Positions 50,841 to 59,512 of a stretch of 64,000 bases of DNA are shown here, in pieces (within the stretch, counting starts at the first letter, position 1; every line of letters starts with the position of its first letter). The notes beneath the pieces were generated by a model, which was not told where the DNA came from, did no database searches, and worked only from the letters and a program-made list of their open reading frames with translations. Origin of the DNA: an uncultured Alphaproteobacteria bacterium (GTDB lineage Bacteria; Pseudomonadota; Alphaproteobacteria; MPNO01; UBA2964); the NCBI GenBank assembly GCA_943787225.1, contig CALSLP010000002.1, positions 667,875 through 731,874 of the forward strand, read 5' to 3'. Both the position numbers and the translations under genes were made by a program.

Positions 50841-51809
50841 ATGGCGTACACCAAGCTACGCGACATGTTGGAACTCGCGCTGGAACTGCAGGTCAGCTCG
50901 CTCGGCTTGACCATCGACCAGCTGATGGCGCGGACCGGGCGCAGTCGCAAAACCGTTGAACGCATGTTGCAGGGGCTAGACGAGATCGGACTGGAGGTAG
51001 AACTCAGCCGGTTGGAAAGCGATCATCACCTAACCAAGCGCTGGCGATTACAGGCCGATATGCCGGGAACGCTGTTAATGCTGCAGCCCCATGAACGCGC
51101 CGCGCTCGAACGCCATCTCCAGACGTTACCAGAGGGAGTCGCCACCGTCGCTTTGACCAAGTTGCTGGGCAATCAGAAACCGCTTTCCAACCATCTCGCC
51201 ATCGATGAGGAGGAGCTGATCAATCGCACGGCCCATATCGACCGCACCGGCCCACGCACCCAGGCCAATGAGGCGCAGATGGCGATTTTTGAGCGCGCCA
51301 TTCAGGGCTTCGAGAAATTGGAGATTCGCTATCGCGCCTTGGGCCGCCGCCGCGCGAGCTGGCGAACCGTAGACCCGCTCGGGCTGCTGTTTGGGCGGTT
51401 TGGCTATTTGGTCGCGGCACGCGGCGATATCCCGGTCACCTACCGACTCGACACAATTGAGGACGTAAAACCGACCGGGGTGATCTTTGAAGCACGCACA
51501 GACTGGAACCTGAAAGACTGGGCGGCCGATAGTTTTGGCATCTACCACGGCGACGATATTTTGGATGTTCGCCTGCGCTTCACCGGTGAGGCCGCCAAGC
51601 GGGCCGAGAAAGTACGCTTTCACCGGAGCCAGAAAATGCACCGTGTACGCGGTGGGCTCGTAGTTGACCTACACTGCCAGGGACACCGCGAGCTAATCCA
51701 TGAGCTGTGCCATCCTGACTGGCTGGGACAGGTCCAGATAGAATCGCCAGATTCCCTGCGAGATGAATTCAACGACTATCTGGATCAACTGCGGAGCGTG
51801 ACGGTGTAG
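50841..51809 (+). CDS. WYL-domain transcriptional regulator
   Basis: The protein has 322 residues. An N-terminal winged helix-turn-helix (LTIDQLMARTGRSRKTVERM) is followed by a WYL domain (RAIQGFEKLEIRYRALGRR, VDPLGLLFGRFGYLVAARG) and a C-terminal extension. Such regulators sense nucleic acids or small ligands and often control defence or stress genes. GGAGG lies close before the ATG. Its stop codon ends one base before the att-like repeat at 51810, so the gene is the last on the left of the integrated island. Confidence 0.9.
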   Translation: MAYTKLRDMLELALELQVSSLGLTIDQLMARTGRSRKTVERMLQGLDEIGLEVELSRLESDHHLTKRWRLQADMPGTLLMLQPHERAALERHLQTLPEGVATVALTKLLGNQKPLSNHLAIDEEELINRTAHIDRTGPRTQANEAQMAIFERAIQGFEKLEIRYRALGRRRASWRTVDPLGLLFGRFGYLVAARGDIPVTYRLDTIEDVKPTGVIFEARTDWNLKDWAADSFGIYHGDDILDVRLRFTGEAAKRAEKVRFHRSQKMHRVRGGLVVDLHCQGHRELIHELCHPDWLGQVQIESPDSLRDEFNDYLDQLRSVTV

Positions 51810-51826
51810 ATTGGCGGAGGGAGAGG
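51810..51826. repeat. Left att-like site: copy of the tRNA-Ser 3' end
   Basis: ATTGGCGGAGGGAGAGG is repeated exactly at 62584-62600, where it forms the 3' end of the tRNA-Ser gene including CCA. The bases on both sides differ. The two copies have the same orientation and bracket 10.8 kb, as expected when an element integrates at a tRNA 3' end. Confidence 0.8.
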
Positions 51827-51879
51827 CCGCCAACCTACGCACTCATAACGTCCAATGCTGGTTCGAAAGAAAACATTGT

Positions 51880-52725
51880 CTAGCCCCCAAGTTCAGTGCC
51901 ATTTGTGATTAGAGTTTCGGGCACTGGCGGCCGCATGTTCAGGGCCTGATGTGGTCGCACGTGATTGTACTGTCTGAGCCACTGGTTGATGACGATCTGA
52001 GCCTGCTTAGTCGTGGTGAACCACTCGGCATTGAGAACCTCGCGGCGCAGGGTTCCGTTGAAGCGTTCGTTGTATCCGTTCTCCCAGGGTGATCCGGGAT
52101 AGATCCGGATGGGTTTGATGCCGACCCTTGCCAGCCAGTCCTGCATCGCCTGTGCGATGAACTCGGGACCATTGTCCGAGCGGATGTATTCCGGGGTGCC
52201 GTGGCGCAGCAGGAGTGGGTATAGCGCCTCAAGCACATCGTCAGCCCTCATCCGGGTGCGAACCGTCACAGCCAGCACCTGGCGGGTGTACTCGTCCAGG
52301 ACAGTCAGCATCTTGTAGCTCCGACCGTTGTCGAGCTTGTCGTGCACGAAGTCGATGGCCCAGACGTGATTGGGATGGGTTGGCCGCAACCGAATGATCG
52401 AGCTGTCCTTGTGATAGAGCCGCCGGCGCTTCTTGTCTCGTTGCGGCAGCTGAAGTCCTTCTTCGCGCCAGATCCGCTCAACCTTCTTGTGGTTCACCTT
52501 CCACCCTTCGATACGCAGCAGGACGGCAATCTTGCGATAACCGTAGCGCCCATACTGCTTCGCCAGCCGGATCAGTGCCAACCGCAGAGCATTGTCATCT
52601 TTGGGATCTGGTCGATATTGCAGGGAACTGCGGGCCAGACCAATAACCCGGCAGGTCCGTCGCTCCGACGTAGCAAGCTTCTGGCGAGTATGGATAACGG
52701 CCTGACGAAGCTGCTCTGTCGTCAG
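51880..52725 (-). CDS. IS3-family transposase OrfB (DDE integrase)
   Basis: The catalytic DDE residues are in [23 protein letters not shown] and [17 protein letters not shown]. The helix-turn-helix-like start continues upstream of the first usual start codon ([20 protein letters not shown]), and this frame overlaps the end of orfA by a -1 shift, so the functional transposase is expected to be an OrfAB fusion made by programmed frameshifting, as is usual for IS3. The stop codon lies within the left inverted-repeat region. Confidence 0.9.
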   Translation of the reverse strand: MTTEQLRQAVIHTRQKLATSERRTCRVIGLARSSLQYRPDPKDDNALRLALIRLAKQYGRYGYRKIAVLLRIEGWKVNHKKVERIWREEGLQLPQRDKKRRRLYHKDSSIIRLRPTHPNHVWAIDFVHDKLDNGRSYKMLTVLDEYTRQVLAVTVRTRMRADDVLEALYPLLLRHGTPEYIRSDNGPEFIAQAMQDWLARVGIKPIRIYPGSPWENGYNERFNGTLRREVLNAEWFTTTKQAQIVINQWLRQYNHVRPHQALNMRPPVPETLITNGTELGG

Positions 52726-53009
52726 GCCCTGGGCTTTAGATGGCTCAGACTTTCCTTGAGGATCAGCTTGTCCAACTCAAGCTCCGCAACGATCTTCTTC
52801 AGCCGCGTATTCTCCTTCTCGAGAGAACGCATCTCCGACAACTGCGACCGACCCATCCCGCCAAACCGCTTGCGCCAGTTATAATACGTAGCGTCGCTGA
52901 TACCCACGCCGCGACAGGCCGATGCCACGTCACTGCCGGCTGACAGCTTCACCTCAATCTCACGCAGCAGCTTCAGTATGTCCTCGTCCGAATGTCGTTT
53001 CCGAGCCAT
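52722..53009 (-). CDS. IS3-family OrfA
   Basis: Ninety-five residues: a helix-turn-helix ([20 protein letters not shown]) and a C-terminal leucine-rich coiled coil ([20 protein letters not shown]). ATG 53009 is the start; the open frame upstream belongs to the hsdM remnant, into which the element is inserted. It ends in TGA within the orfB overlap. Confidence 0.92.
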   Translation of the reverse strand: MARKRHSDEDILKLLREIEVKLSAGSDVASACRGVGISDATYYNWRKRFGGMGRSQLSEMRSLEKENTRLKKIVAELELDKLILKESLSHLKPRA

Positions 53010-53063
53010 ATCCAATCCCTTTCCTGTACTAAAATAGTGGCCCAGTTTTAGGGGGGAAGGACA

Positions 53064-53258
53064 CATCCTCACGACATTGGCGAGGAACTCCAGCTGCTGC
53101 GGGGTGAAGTCCCGATGCGCCCGGTCGATCTGGTTGAAGATGGGGCGCGCATCGATGAACAACACAGTGTTCTTGCGTTCCTCAGGCTTGCCTTTATCGA
53201 ATAACCAGAGGGTGCAGGGCAGCGTCACCGTGTAGAAGAAATTTGAGCCGATAGACAC
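53064..53258 (-). pseudogene. hsdM: Remnant of a type I restriction methylase (hsdM), split by the IS
   Basis: About 65 residues remain ([55 protein letters not shown]), which match the C-terminal part of the N6-adenine methylase HsdM. The N-terminal domain and the DPPY active site are missing. If the IS and one CAT copy are removed, the frame continues into 51876-51835 and stops at TAG, so the left fragment is the continuation. The gene was already truncated before or after insertion; no hsdS or hsdR is present. Confidence 0.8.
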
Positions 53259-53389
53259 GACTCATAAACGGAGGAATAAAGGGGGGATGGTCAAAAACTG
53301 AAGAGCGAAATTCCCACAATGTTTTGACTAACATTGACAGGTGAACACTCTACCAGAAGTCATAAGCCTCCTATTAAGTTCACCGAAAA

Positions 53390-53418
53390 GGCCGGTATGG
53401 GGCAAACTCATACCGGCC
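53390..53418 (-). terminator. Rho-independent terminator-like hairpin
   Basis: A perfect ten-base stem (GGCCGGTATG/CATACCGGCC) encloses a nine-base loop. On the minus strand it is followed by TTTT, and it lies about 90 bases past the stop of the small exported protein gene. The rest of 53259-53509 shows no gene. Confidence 0.65.
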
Positions 53419-53509
53419 TGAACAACCAGCCAACACAGGGCTGAATTCTGAAAGCTGACACTTTTCTCCACCTATAACGATAAGGGAATTTGGTGTCAGG
53501 CCAGCGTTG

Positions 53510-53929
53510 CTAAAGTTTCTCGAAGGTAGTCGCAGCATTGCCCTGCTTTAAAACTTTGTACGGCGTTTTCGCCGTCATCTTATTACAGATGTCGTTCTTC
53601 AAATTCCCACTGCTTTGAGTATACGCGAGGCCGAGTGCCCCAACGTCCTGGCAAGCTTTCTTTCTGATCTTCGTCCACGTCATAGCGCTGAGCGTTGCGT
53701 CCTTTTTGATTTCATCCTCGAATTCGGAGATGGCTGTATCACACTGTTTTGTGTAAGAGGCATCATTCTTACGTGCCTCGTAGAGCAAACCAATCTTTAC
53801 CACCGTTTCGACCGCTACCCAGCCACAAAGCCGAGAACCGCTTTGAGCGTTTGCGACGCCTGCCGAAGCGGTAAGCATCCCAACCCCAACTATTGCAAGC
53901 GCACAAGTCTTTAGAAATTTCCTAGACAA
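53510..53929 (-). CDS. Small exported protein, unknown function
   Basis: This 139-residue protein has a clear signal peptide (TCALAIVGVGMLTASAGVANA, in short: AIVGVGMLTASAGVANAQ) cleaved near residue 28. The mature part is about 110 residues and has four cysteines (SRLCGW, KQCDTAI, KKACQDVG, NDICNKM) that could form two disulfides in the periplasm. I know no family for it. It is the leftmost gene of the AT-rich island apart from IS and hsdM debris, and it has its own terminator. About 190 bases between it and the next remnant hold no gene I can see. Confidence 0.75.
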   Translation of the reverse strand: MSRKFLKTCALAIVGVGMLTASAGVANAQSGSRLCGWVAVETVVKIGLLYEARKNDASYTKQCDTAISEFEDEIKKDATLSAMTWTKIRKKACQDVGALGLAYTQSSGNLKNDICNKMTAKTPYKVLKQGNAATTFEKL

Positions 53930-54122
53930 CTATTCAGTTCCTTCATTATGGGGTTATACGAGCGAGGGAGACGCTCTCCCCCCCCGCAAATTCACTTTCT
54001 TGTTATAAATACTAAAACACTAACTGAATAGCCCCTAGATTCGTAGACTGTCCGTCGTCATATAAATTGGAACAATCTGCGGCCTGATCTAAAGGAGGAT
54101 CTGGCTCATCTGGTTCAAGATA

Positions 54123-54297
54123 TTAAGCGGCGTATTTGCGGTATTGCAAGCGCCGGGCTTCCATCGTTTTCCGTTTAATCCTTTCTCTTTGTTTTAAAAT
54201 GGCCTGCCCACGCCCGAAGTAGACGTCTGCGGGCGTGAGATTGTGGATGCTTTCGTGGTAGCGTTGGTGGTTGTAGTGATCGACGAACACCCGCTAG
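54123..54297 (-). pseudogene. C-terminal remnant of an IS3-family OrfB transposase
   Basis: The frame reads VDHYNHQRYHESIHNLTPAD then VYFGRGQAILKQRERIKRKT and ends RRLQYRKYAA before TAA. This is the typical end of OrfB in a common IS3 subgroup. Homology stops abruptly near 54297, beyond which the sequence becomes AT-rich and different. The orfA remnant of what seems the same subgroup lies at 62.0-62.2 kb on the same strand. Confidence 0.75.
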
Positions 54298-54347
54298 AAA
54301 CAAGCTTAACAGACCAAAATGTTTTGATGCCGATAAACCGTTGTATT

Positions 54348-54710
54348 TCAATATACTCGCAACATGGGATTCAGATAATGAACCTGCTTATCGATACCAT
54401 ATTTAACTAGCGCACGCTCTACTTCTTCTAAAATATTCTTTTCTGGCGTTGGAACACAATTATATTCTGTAATTCCACCCTTGTCTCGGAACTGAACATT
54501 AAGATCCAAACAAGATTCTTTGAGGCTTAGCCGCATAAAAGATAATTCGGTATTGGAGAATTTTTCTAACCTAATTTTAACAACTTCATCTGAGTACATA
54601 GAATTATTCATTTCAACAACTTCATCTGTGTACTTATAATTATTCGTGGTGCACCCAGAAACCAATATTCCCGCGATTAAAACTGATAAGCCCGTAATTT
54701 TTTTTATCAT
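54348..54710 (-). CDS. Small lipoprotein, unknown function
   Basis: The protein has 120 residues. The N-terminus MIKKITGLSVLIAGILVSGC has a lipobox (LVSGC) giving a lipid-anchored cysteine at residue 20. The mature part starts with the near-repeat YTDEVVEMNNSMYSDEVVKI and holds two further cysteines. No family is recognised. It is AT-rich and is the last gene of the minus-strand set that starts at 61.9 kb. Confidence 0.7.
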   Translation of the reverse strand: MIKKITGLSVLIAGILVSGCTTNNYKYTDEVVEMNNSMYSDEVVKIRLEKFSNTELSFMRLSLKESCLDLNVQFRDKGGITEYNCVPTPEKNILEEVERALVKYGIDKQVHYLNPMLRVY

Positions 54711-54758
54711 ACTCTTAACACTTCATTTTTAGCATTACTAAATAGCTCAAATATAAAG

Positions 54759-55328
54759 TTATCTCTTTCTATTTTTTAATATCTTTATAGCGCCATCGAA
54801 AACTTTTTCTTCTAAAATTTTTTCTGTTAGATGAATATCAGAATAAAAACAATCTAATAAATATCTTTCGCCCAAAGAGAGTAAAGGCCCGGAATAAAAC
54901 CCGTTAACTTTATATAATATTTTACGGCTTCGCGTGTATAGATTCCAAAGCGTGCGCTGAAGGTTGGAATCTGTAATGTTTAACCAATCGACCAAATCAT
55001 ACCTGCTCTCTAAGATTCTTGAATAACACCGTGCGTCAGAAAAAGCCTTATTAACCTTTTTATCTTTAACAAAATCATTGACGTCTATTCTTACAACACG
55101 CGGTTCTGACGCTAAATCCGCCTTTATAGTAATTGGTTCCGCGGTGTTCTCTTGGTTGGGTCTATTCCGATTAGCGACGACACCAACGAATCTTGAAGCT
55201 TCAAAAGAAAGGCCTGTCGCAGCTGCAGATGCGTTGCCATGGGACATTAGAATGGTAAACGTAAGGACTATAATACCCGTCAAGACATCGAAATAGTTAA
55301 CACCGAGAATTGTCATGAATGCCCCCAT
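54759..55328 (-). CDS. Exported protein of unknown function, 189 residues
   Basis: An N-terminal hydrophobic segment (FDVLTGIIVLTFTILMSHGN) followed by ASAAATG looks like a signal peptide or anchor. The remaining 150 residues are mixed, with two cysteines (DARCYSRIL and LDCFYSD), and match nothing I know. A second ATG at codon 5 is possible. It stands between the large exported protein and the lipoprotein gene in the same direction. Confidence 0.65.
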   Translation of the reverse strand: MGAFMTILGVNYFDVLTGIIVLTFTILMSHGNASAAATGLSFEASRFVGVVANRNRPNQENTAEPITIKADLASEPRVVRIDVNDFVKDKKVNKAFSDARCYSRILESRYDLVDWLNITDSNLQRTLWNLYTRSRKILYKVNGFYSGPLLSLGERYLLDCFYSDIHLTEKILEEKVFDGAIKILKNRKR

Positions 55329-55369
55329 TTATGACTTCCTACCGCCAGTATATTTTAGAACACGGCACG

Positions 55370-56779
55370 TCAAAAATCCGCCGCGCTCGTCCCACCAGAT
55401 GCGCTACCGCTAAACCCACCCTGAGAATTTAATTTAGGAGACTTAAACCGATTCTGATTAGACGCAGCAGGCTGCTGATTACCGCGTGCGTTTGGCCTCT
55501 TCCTCTCAGCCTGCGATCGACCTATGTCTTGCATGTCCGCCATATTGGTTGCATTCCAACCTACTACAGCCCCCCCTATTGGTTGCTTTGTAATCGGATG
55601 CAAGGCTGCCCATTTCATGAGAGTGGATATTCCAGTAATTTTCGCCATAGCAGATTTTGACTGAAATTCTTCGCGCTTAGCGTTATTAAAGTTATAGGAA
55701 TTCAAATTGTTTTCTAGCTCTTTGGCCGTTTCGGAATTCTCTGTCTTTGTTTTAACTGCCATTTGTTCGCCAATATAGGCTCGAAGTTGCCCCATTGCGC
55801 GGCTCACGGCAAAACCATTAGCACTGGCAAGTTGGTTTGGGCGTTTTCCCCTTGCGCCATGTTGAGCATATGAAATAAGCCAGAAACCGCCATTTTCATC
55901 CCTACGAGTTTCGACGCCATAGGAAGTCATCAAGAGCTTAAGGCCGGCATTAGTTTTTTTGTTAGGTAACGCTTGCATAATAGGTTTGCCTGGCTTCCCC
56001 TTGGGCGCAAGACTAGCATTACCTGATAAAACAGCATCCGCTATCCGCTCATTCTTCGCTGATTGCAGTATCACTACACATATTACGGCTTGTTTACCTT
56101 TTGCAGCATTTTCATTCACATAAAACCGGCGAATACCTTTCAACTGCGCTTTTGAAGCTACTTCAACTATTTTGCTGAAATTCGTTTCAGAAAGAACTTT
56201 ATCTATTTCCTTCGCAATCGCCGCTTGAGTGAGCTTTTTCTCTTTAGTCACTCCCCTCTTTTTCAAGGCTTGATCCAACTCAACGTTCAGTAACTTGAGC
56301 GCCTTGTTCCAAGATGACCCTACTAGCTTCTCGTTTTCACCGCGGCTATCAACTTGAGGAGTCGGCTTCGGACCTTTCGAAAATTTACCTTCAATCACAG
56401 CAGCTTTAGTGTCCTGCTTTATTTCTGCAGCGATAGATTTTGCTAGATCTGCTTTTCCCTTCAGTTCTGCCATGTCATATGCATTTTGTCTTGAAGTTAT
56501 ATAATTGGGATGTCCGGGGGGGACGTTTACTGCTTGAGATCCAACGCCAAAAAACACCCTTTTACTTCCAATCATAACTTTGCCTGGCATCCAACCCTTC
56601 CCACTTAGCCAATCTTCGCAGGCGCCGCCTGGCAAAGAAAGTGCTAGGGACATCTCACCTTCCGCCTCAGGCATATTCACTTGGGCGACAACAGCTCCCA
56701 TATGGGAAAAATAGAAAATACCAAGGCAAGAGGTTAAAACCATCGGATTTACTGTCAATTTTTTGAAGACACTAAGCAT
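55370..56779 (-). CDS. Large exported protein, unknown function, linked to CsgG-like gene
   Basis: About 469 residues from ATG 56779, chosen because GGAG stands six bases before it; another ATG lies four codons upstream. A signal peptide (VLTSCLGIFYFSHMGAVVAQ) precedes a mature protein with MSLALSLPGGACEDWLSGKG, a GVGSQAV segment followed by an Ala/Lys-rich helix (AYDMAELKGKADLAKSI) and a Gly/Ser/Asn-rich tail (LNSQGGFSGSASGGTSAADF) that may be disordered. The GVG-plus-helix pattern also occurs in the next two exported proteins of the set and recalls LPP20/FlgT-type modules (weak). It lies 58 bases after the CsgG-like gene. Confidence 0.7.
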   Translation of the reverse strand: MLSVFKKLTVNPMVLTSCLGIFYFSHMGAVVAQVNMPEAEGEMSLALSLPGGACEDWLSGKGWMPGKVMIGSKRVFFGVGSQAVNVPPGHPNYITSRQNAYDMAELKGKADLAKSIAAEIKQDTKAAVIEGKFSKGPKPTPQVDSRGENEKLVGSSWNKALKLLNVELDQALKKRGVTKEKKLTQAAIAKEIDKVLSETNFSKIVEVASKAQLKGIRRFYVNENAAKGKQAVICVVILQSAKNERIADAVLSGNASLAPKGKPGKPIMQALPNKKTNAGLKLLMTSYGVETRRDENGGFWLISYAQHGARGKRPNQLASANGFAVSRAMGQLRAYIGEQMAVKTKTENSETAKELENNLNSYNFNNAKREEFQSKSAMAKITGISTLMKWAALHPITKQPIGGAVVGWNATNMADMQDIGRSQAERKRPNARGNQQPAASNQNRFKSPKLNSQGGFSGSASGGTSAADF

Positions 56780-56837
56780 ATCGAGCTCCATGTGTTATTA
56801 TAATAATATTTTAGGATCAACTTGGTCCGATCAGGCC

Positions 56838-58139
56838 TTACCAATCATCCTTTGCCTTTTTCTTCATCTTATTAATACGCTTCTGAACCTTCCGGTCTTC
56901 TTTTTGGATATTCACCCGCCTCGCTTGTCCGGATGACAGCCCATTCATATCCGGACGGATTATAAAGGTTATTCCTTCAGCTAGAGCATCTCTAAAATTG
57001 AATTTGATCTTTCCCTTATTAAGCTGCGTTACCCTATCGGTCGACGATATTACACTAACTGTCCCAAGCGATATTTCCTCGCGCCCGAGAGACTCTCTAG
57101 TAACTGGGTCGAAAAGCCGTTTGCCTAACTTATACAAAAGAAATCTTCTTCCCTTGGAAAAGCTATCCCCACCTTGATTTATTGTTAACGAAACTTCACT
57201 TACAGAAATTACTCTTGGTGGAAATATTGAGTTTATAATCAAATCAGACACCGACCTTGCTGTTTTGGAAGCAAGTCGTGCTTTAGACGGAATATCTGAT
57301 CTGACAGTAAGATTCTTTGAAAACTTTATCTGACTGGTGGCTACATCAATAACACGCAAAGACAAGTCTACCCTCGAAGAGAACCTTGTTGTTTTCTTCC
57401 CACTTAATTTACTTCTGCGGATATATTTCTTACTAGAAAAGTTATTTATTTTAGGAACTACAATAAAATCGATACCAACTTTATTTCCAAGCCGAGCAAG
57501 CTCCGCCGATTTTACGTTTGGATCACGTAATCTATCTAACTCGTTATTAGAAATGTTTTCGTAGGTACGGTCCATAACAGCAAATTTTCGAGTTTGCGTA
57601 AGGAAGTCTACTACTTTGTTTCGGACATCATCAGCAAATTGCCGACCGGCTGCGTTATTTAGTTTTCGGCTAATAGCAATCTTGGGGACAGCGAGGCGCA
57701 AACGCTTGAGCTGAGCGCTGATTTTCAGCTTTGAGATCTTAACTTTTACTTTAACGACGTATTGGCCCATCATGGATGGGTCTTTTTGTGAACTGATCAA
57801 ATCATAACCATTTATAATTCCCTTTGTGGCGGTGGCGATCTTTTTGGCCATCTCCTCTGCAGAACTATAAGACGATTTGCCGTCGGCAGTTTTAGTGGAC
57901 TCAGATATCGTTGCTATTGTCGATGCAGCGACCTCTGCTCCATTCACCTGAGTGAGCGCTTCTTTTATTGCGTCAAAAATTGCAGAACGCTGATCTACGC
58001 CTACGCCTTCTTTTTCAACAACAATTTCTGTTATTTGTGCGGTGGCATGACTTGCTCCAAACAGAGCCAGAACACCCAGAGCTAGACCAAATAAACAGGA
58101 CCAAGATGGCGTTGATTTTTTATTAAAGATATCAATCAT
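56838..58139 (-). CDS. CsgG/FlgT-like periplasmic or outer-membrane-associated protein
   Basis: The protein has 433 residues, with a signal peptide (LFGLALGVLALFGASHATAQ). A first module has EGVGVDQRSAIFDAIKEALT, like the FlgT/LPP20 N-terminal fold. The middle RKFAVMDRTYENISNNELDR and LARLGNKVGIDFIVVPKINN follow the pattern of CsgG-family proteins (F-x-V-hydrophobic-D-R ... G-x-D-hydrophobic-hydrophobic). No lipobox cysteine is seen, unlike CsgG itself, so a curli-like pore is not implied. The C-terminus is highly basic. GGAG precedes the ATG by eight bases. It may help to assemble a surface structure (inference). Confidence 0.75.
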   Translation of the reverse strand: MIDIFNKKSTPSWSCLFGLALGVLALFGASHATAQITEIVVEKEGVGVDQRSAIFDAIKEALTQVNGAEVAASTIATISESTKTADGKSSYSSAEEMAKKIATATKGIINGYDLISSQKDPSMMGQYVVKVKVKISKLKISAQLKRLRLAVPKIAISRKLNNAAGRQFADDVRNKVVDFLTQTRKFAVMDRTYENISNNELDRLRDPNVKSAELARLGNKVGIDFIVVPKINNFSSKKYIRRSKLSGKKTTRFSSRVDLSLRVIDVATSQIKFSKNLTVRSDIPSKARLASKTARSVSDLIINSIFPPRVISVSEVSLTINQGGDSFSKGRRFLLYKLGKRLFDPVTRESLGREEISLGTVSVISSTDRVTQLNKGKIKFNFRDALAEGITFIIRPDMNGLSSGQARRVNIQKEDRKVQKRINKMKKKAKDDW

Positions 58140-58252
58140 AACCTAAACTCCAGAAATTTTCTTCTGTTTAAAACTAAGGTTAAAGAGAGACATTTTTCGG
58201 GTAGATTTATTGTTTTCTTCATGAACCGGAAAAAACTCAATAATATCTCTAT

Positions 58253-58706
58253 TTAGCCGAACAGTGGAGCCTTCGGGATCTCAGGCATTGCCACATTTTT
58301 TTCTTGTGCAACTTTCTGGAAATCATAACAGACCTCAAAGATTTTTGGGATCACAAACGCGGCCGCCGGGATCATTTTGGATTGCTACCGAGTTCTTACC
58401 AAACTCCTTTAACTCGCTCCCACCTAATGAATCCCCAGATTTTTCTATATTCTTAGCTTGCCCCCTCATAAGAGCAGCCTCTTGCTTAAGACCCAAAGCC
58501 TCAGCTAAGTCTGCTTGCGCATAACCAAGCCGAACAGACTCTTTTGCTAAACCGCTCAAGCCACCTTTCCAGTCTTTGACTATCTGGGTCCAATTACTGC
58601 CTCCTCCGGGGCTACCCAATAATCCACCAAGATCCTGAAAATTAAACCCAGAGAGAGATAAAAAAAGAAATGTCGAAAGAAAACAGGTCTTAACTTTCCT
58701 ACCCAT
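58253..58706 (-). pseudogene. Internally deleted tandem copy of the downstream-numbered exported protein gene
   Basis: This copy starts with its own signal peptide (CFLSTFLFLSLSGFNFQDLG) and runs parallel to the intact gene at 58795-59466 through SWTQIVKDWKGG-like and LGGSELKEFGKNSVA segments, then breaks off. The end of the intact protein is still present in another frame (AFVIPKIFEV, KNVAMPEIPKAPLFG, stop at 58253). About 200 bases of the middle are gone and the frame is lost, so only a 123-residue product is predicted. It is therefore a decayed duplicate, unless the short form has been kept as a secreted peptide. Confidence 0.75.
58387..58592. repeat. 206-bp direct repeat, left copy
   Basis: This block recurs at 59141-59346 at an offset of 754 bases, with about six differences by eye (roughly 97% identity). 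It encodes the same central part of the paralogous exported proteins in both copies. The high DNA identity within otherwise diverging genes suggests recent duplication or gene conversion. Confidence 0.85.
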
Positions 58707-58794
58707 TTTAATAAACCTTTTCTTATTGATTAATAGAGGGGGCGAAGATTTCGGCGCTACGCACCCTGCTCCGCCCCTCTAAAACCAGGTAACC

Positions 58795-59466
58795 CTAACC
58801 AAAGTTCGGCGCTGCTGGCATTTCCGGCATCGCAACGTCTTTTTCTTCCGCAATCTTACGAAAACCATTTGAGACGTCCCAGATTTTTGGAATAACCGCA
58901 GCTGCGTCAGGAATCAGGACGGGTATCTGAGCAGCTATCGGAGCAGCGGCTAGATCGGACACCCCAGGGGCTCCAGCGGAGGCCGCTGCTGCGCTCGCCT
59001 TCACCAAAAGAAAAACACCTTTACCTACGCCCACCAAAGATTTTGAAACTTTGACGCCAGCTTGAGCCATTGCCGCCTTTTGATCAGCAGATAATTTGGC
59101 TGTAGACTTTATCTTATCGTTAATAGCTGCTTGGGTTGCAACCGAGTTCTTACCAAACTCCTTTAACTCGCTCCCACCTAATGAATCCCCAGATTTTTCT
59201 AAATTCTTAGCTTGTCCTCTCATAAGAGCAGCCTCTTGCTTAAGACCCAAAGCCTCAGCTAAGTCTGCTTGCGCATAACCAAGCCGGGCAGACTCTTTTG
59301 CTAAACCGCTCAAGCCACCTTTCCAGTCTTTAACTATCTGGGTCCATTTACCGCCTCCTCCGCTACCACCGCCAACACCTGGTATACTTGGCAAACCAAA
59401 CCCAGTGAGCGATGTGAATAAAACTGCGGACAAAGCCAGCACGGACAGTCTTCTAGATATTTTCAT
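58795..59466 (-). CDS. Exported alanine/glycine-rich protein, unknown function
   Basis: About 223 residues from ATG 59466, with AAGGAAG eight bases upstream. A signal peptide (LSVLALSAVLFTSLTGFG) precedes a Gly-rich stretch and helices rich in Ala and Lys (AKESARLGYAQADLAEALGL), a hydrophobic Ala-rich region (LVKASAAAASAGAPGVSDLA) and the ending PEMPAAPNFG. No family is known to me. A decayed copy lies directly after it. The helical repeats suggest an oligomeric or filament-like protein, which is only a guess. Confidence 0.72.
   Translation of the reverse strand: MKISRRLSVLALSAVLFTSLTGFGLPSIPGVGGGSGGGGKWTQIVKDWKGGLSGLAKESARLGYAQADLAEALGLKQEAALMRGQAKNLEKSGDSLGGSELKEFGKNSVATQAAINDKIKSTAKLSADQKAAMAQAGVKVSKSLVGVGKGVFLLVKASAAAASAGAPGVSDLAAAPIAAQIPVLIPDAAAVIPKIWDVSNGFRKIAEEKDVAMPEMPAAPNFG
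59141..59346. repeat. 206-bp direct repeat, right copy
   Basis: Second copy of the block at 58387-58592; it lies inside the intact exported protein gene and covers its central helices. See the left copy for the comparison. Confidence 0.85.
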
Positions 59467-59512
59467 TTCTAAATCTTCCTTCAACTTGATAATTACAGTA
59501 AACCGATTGACC

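Larger units (their letters stand above)
51877..53063 (-). mobile_element. IS3-family insertion sequence (IS407-like)
   Basis: An element of about 1.19 kb with orfA and orfB on the minus strand. Its ends begin TGTC and carry imperfect inverted repeats (CCCCCAAGTTCAGTGCCA on the left against CCCCCTAAAACTGGGCCA on the right, reverse-complemented). CAT stands directly outside both ends and is a likely 3-bp target duplication. It splits the hsdM remnant. Both reading frames look intact, so it could still move. Confidence 0.85.

Noticed and set aside
51880..53063. The IS as the recombinase that built the island
   Set aside because: It is a DDE transposase with its own 3-bp target duplication; it does not act at tRNA ends and sits inside the island as a later insertion.
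56838..58139. Curli secretion pore CsgG
   Set aside because: Only the core pattern is shared; there is no lipobox cysteine, and csgA, csgB, csgE and csgF are absent.
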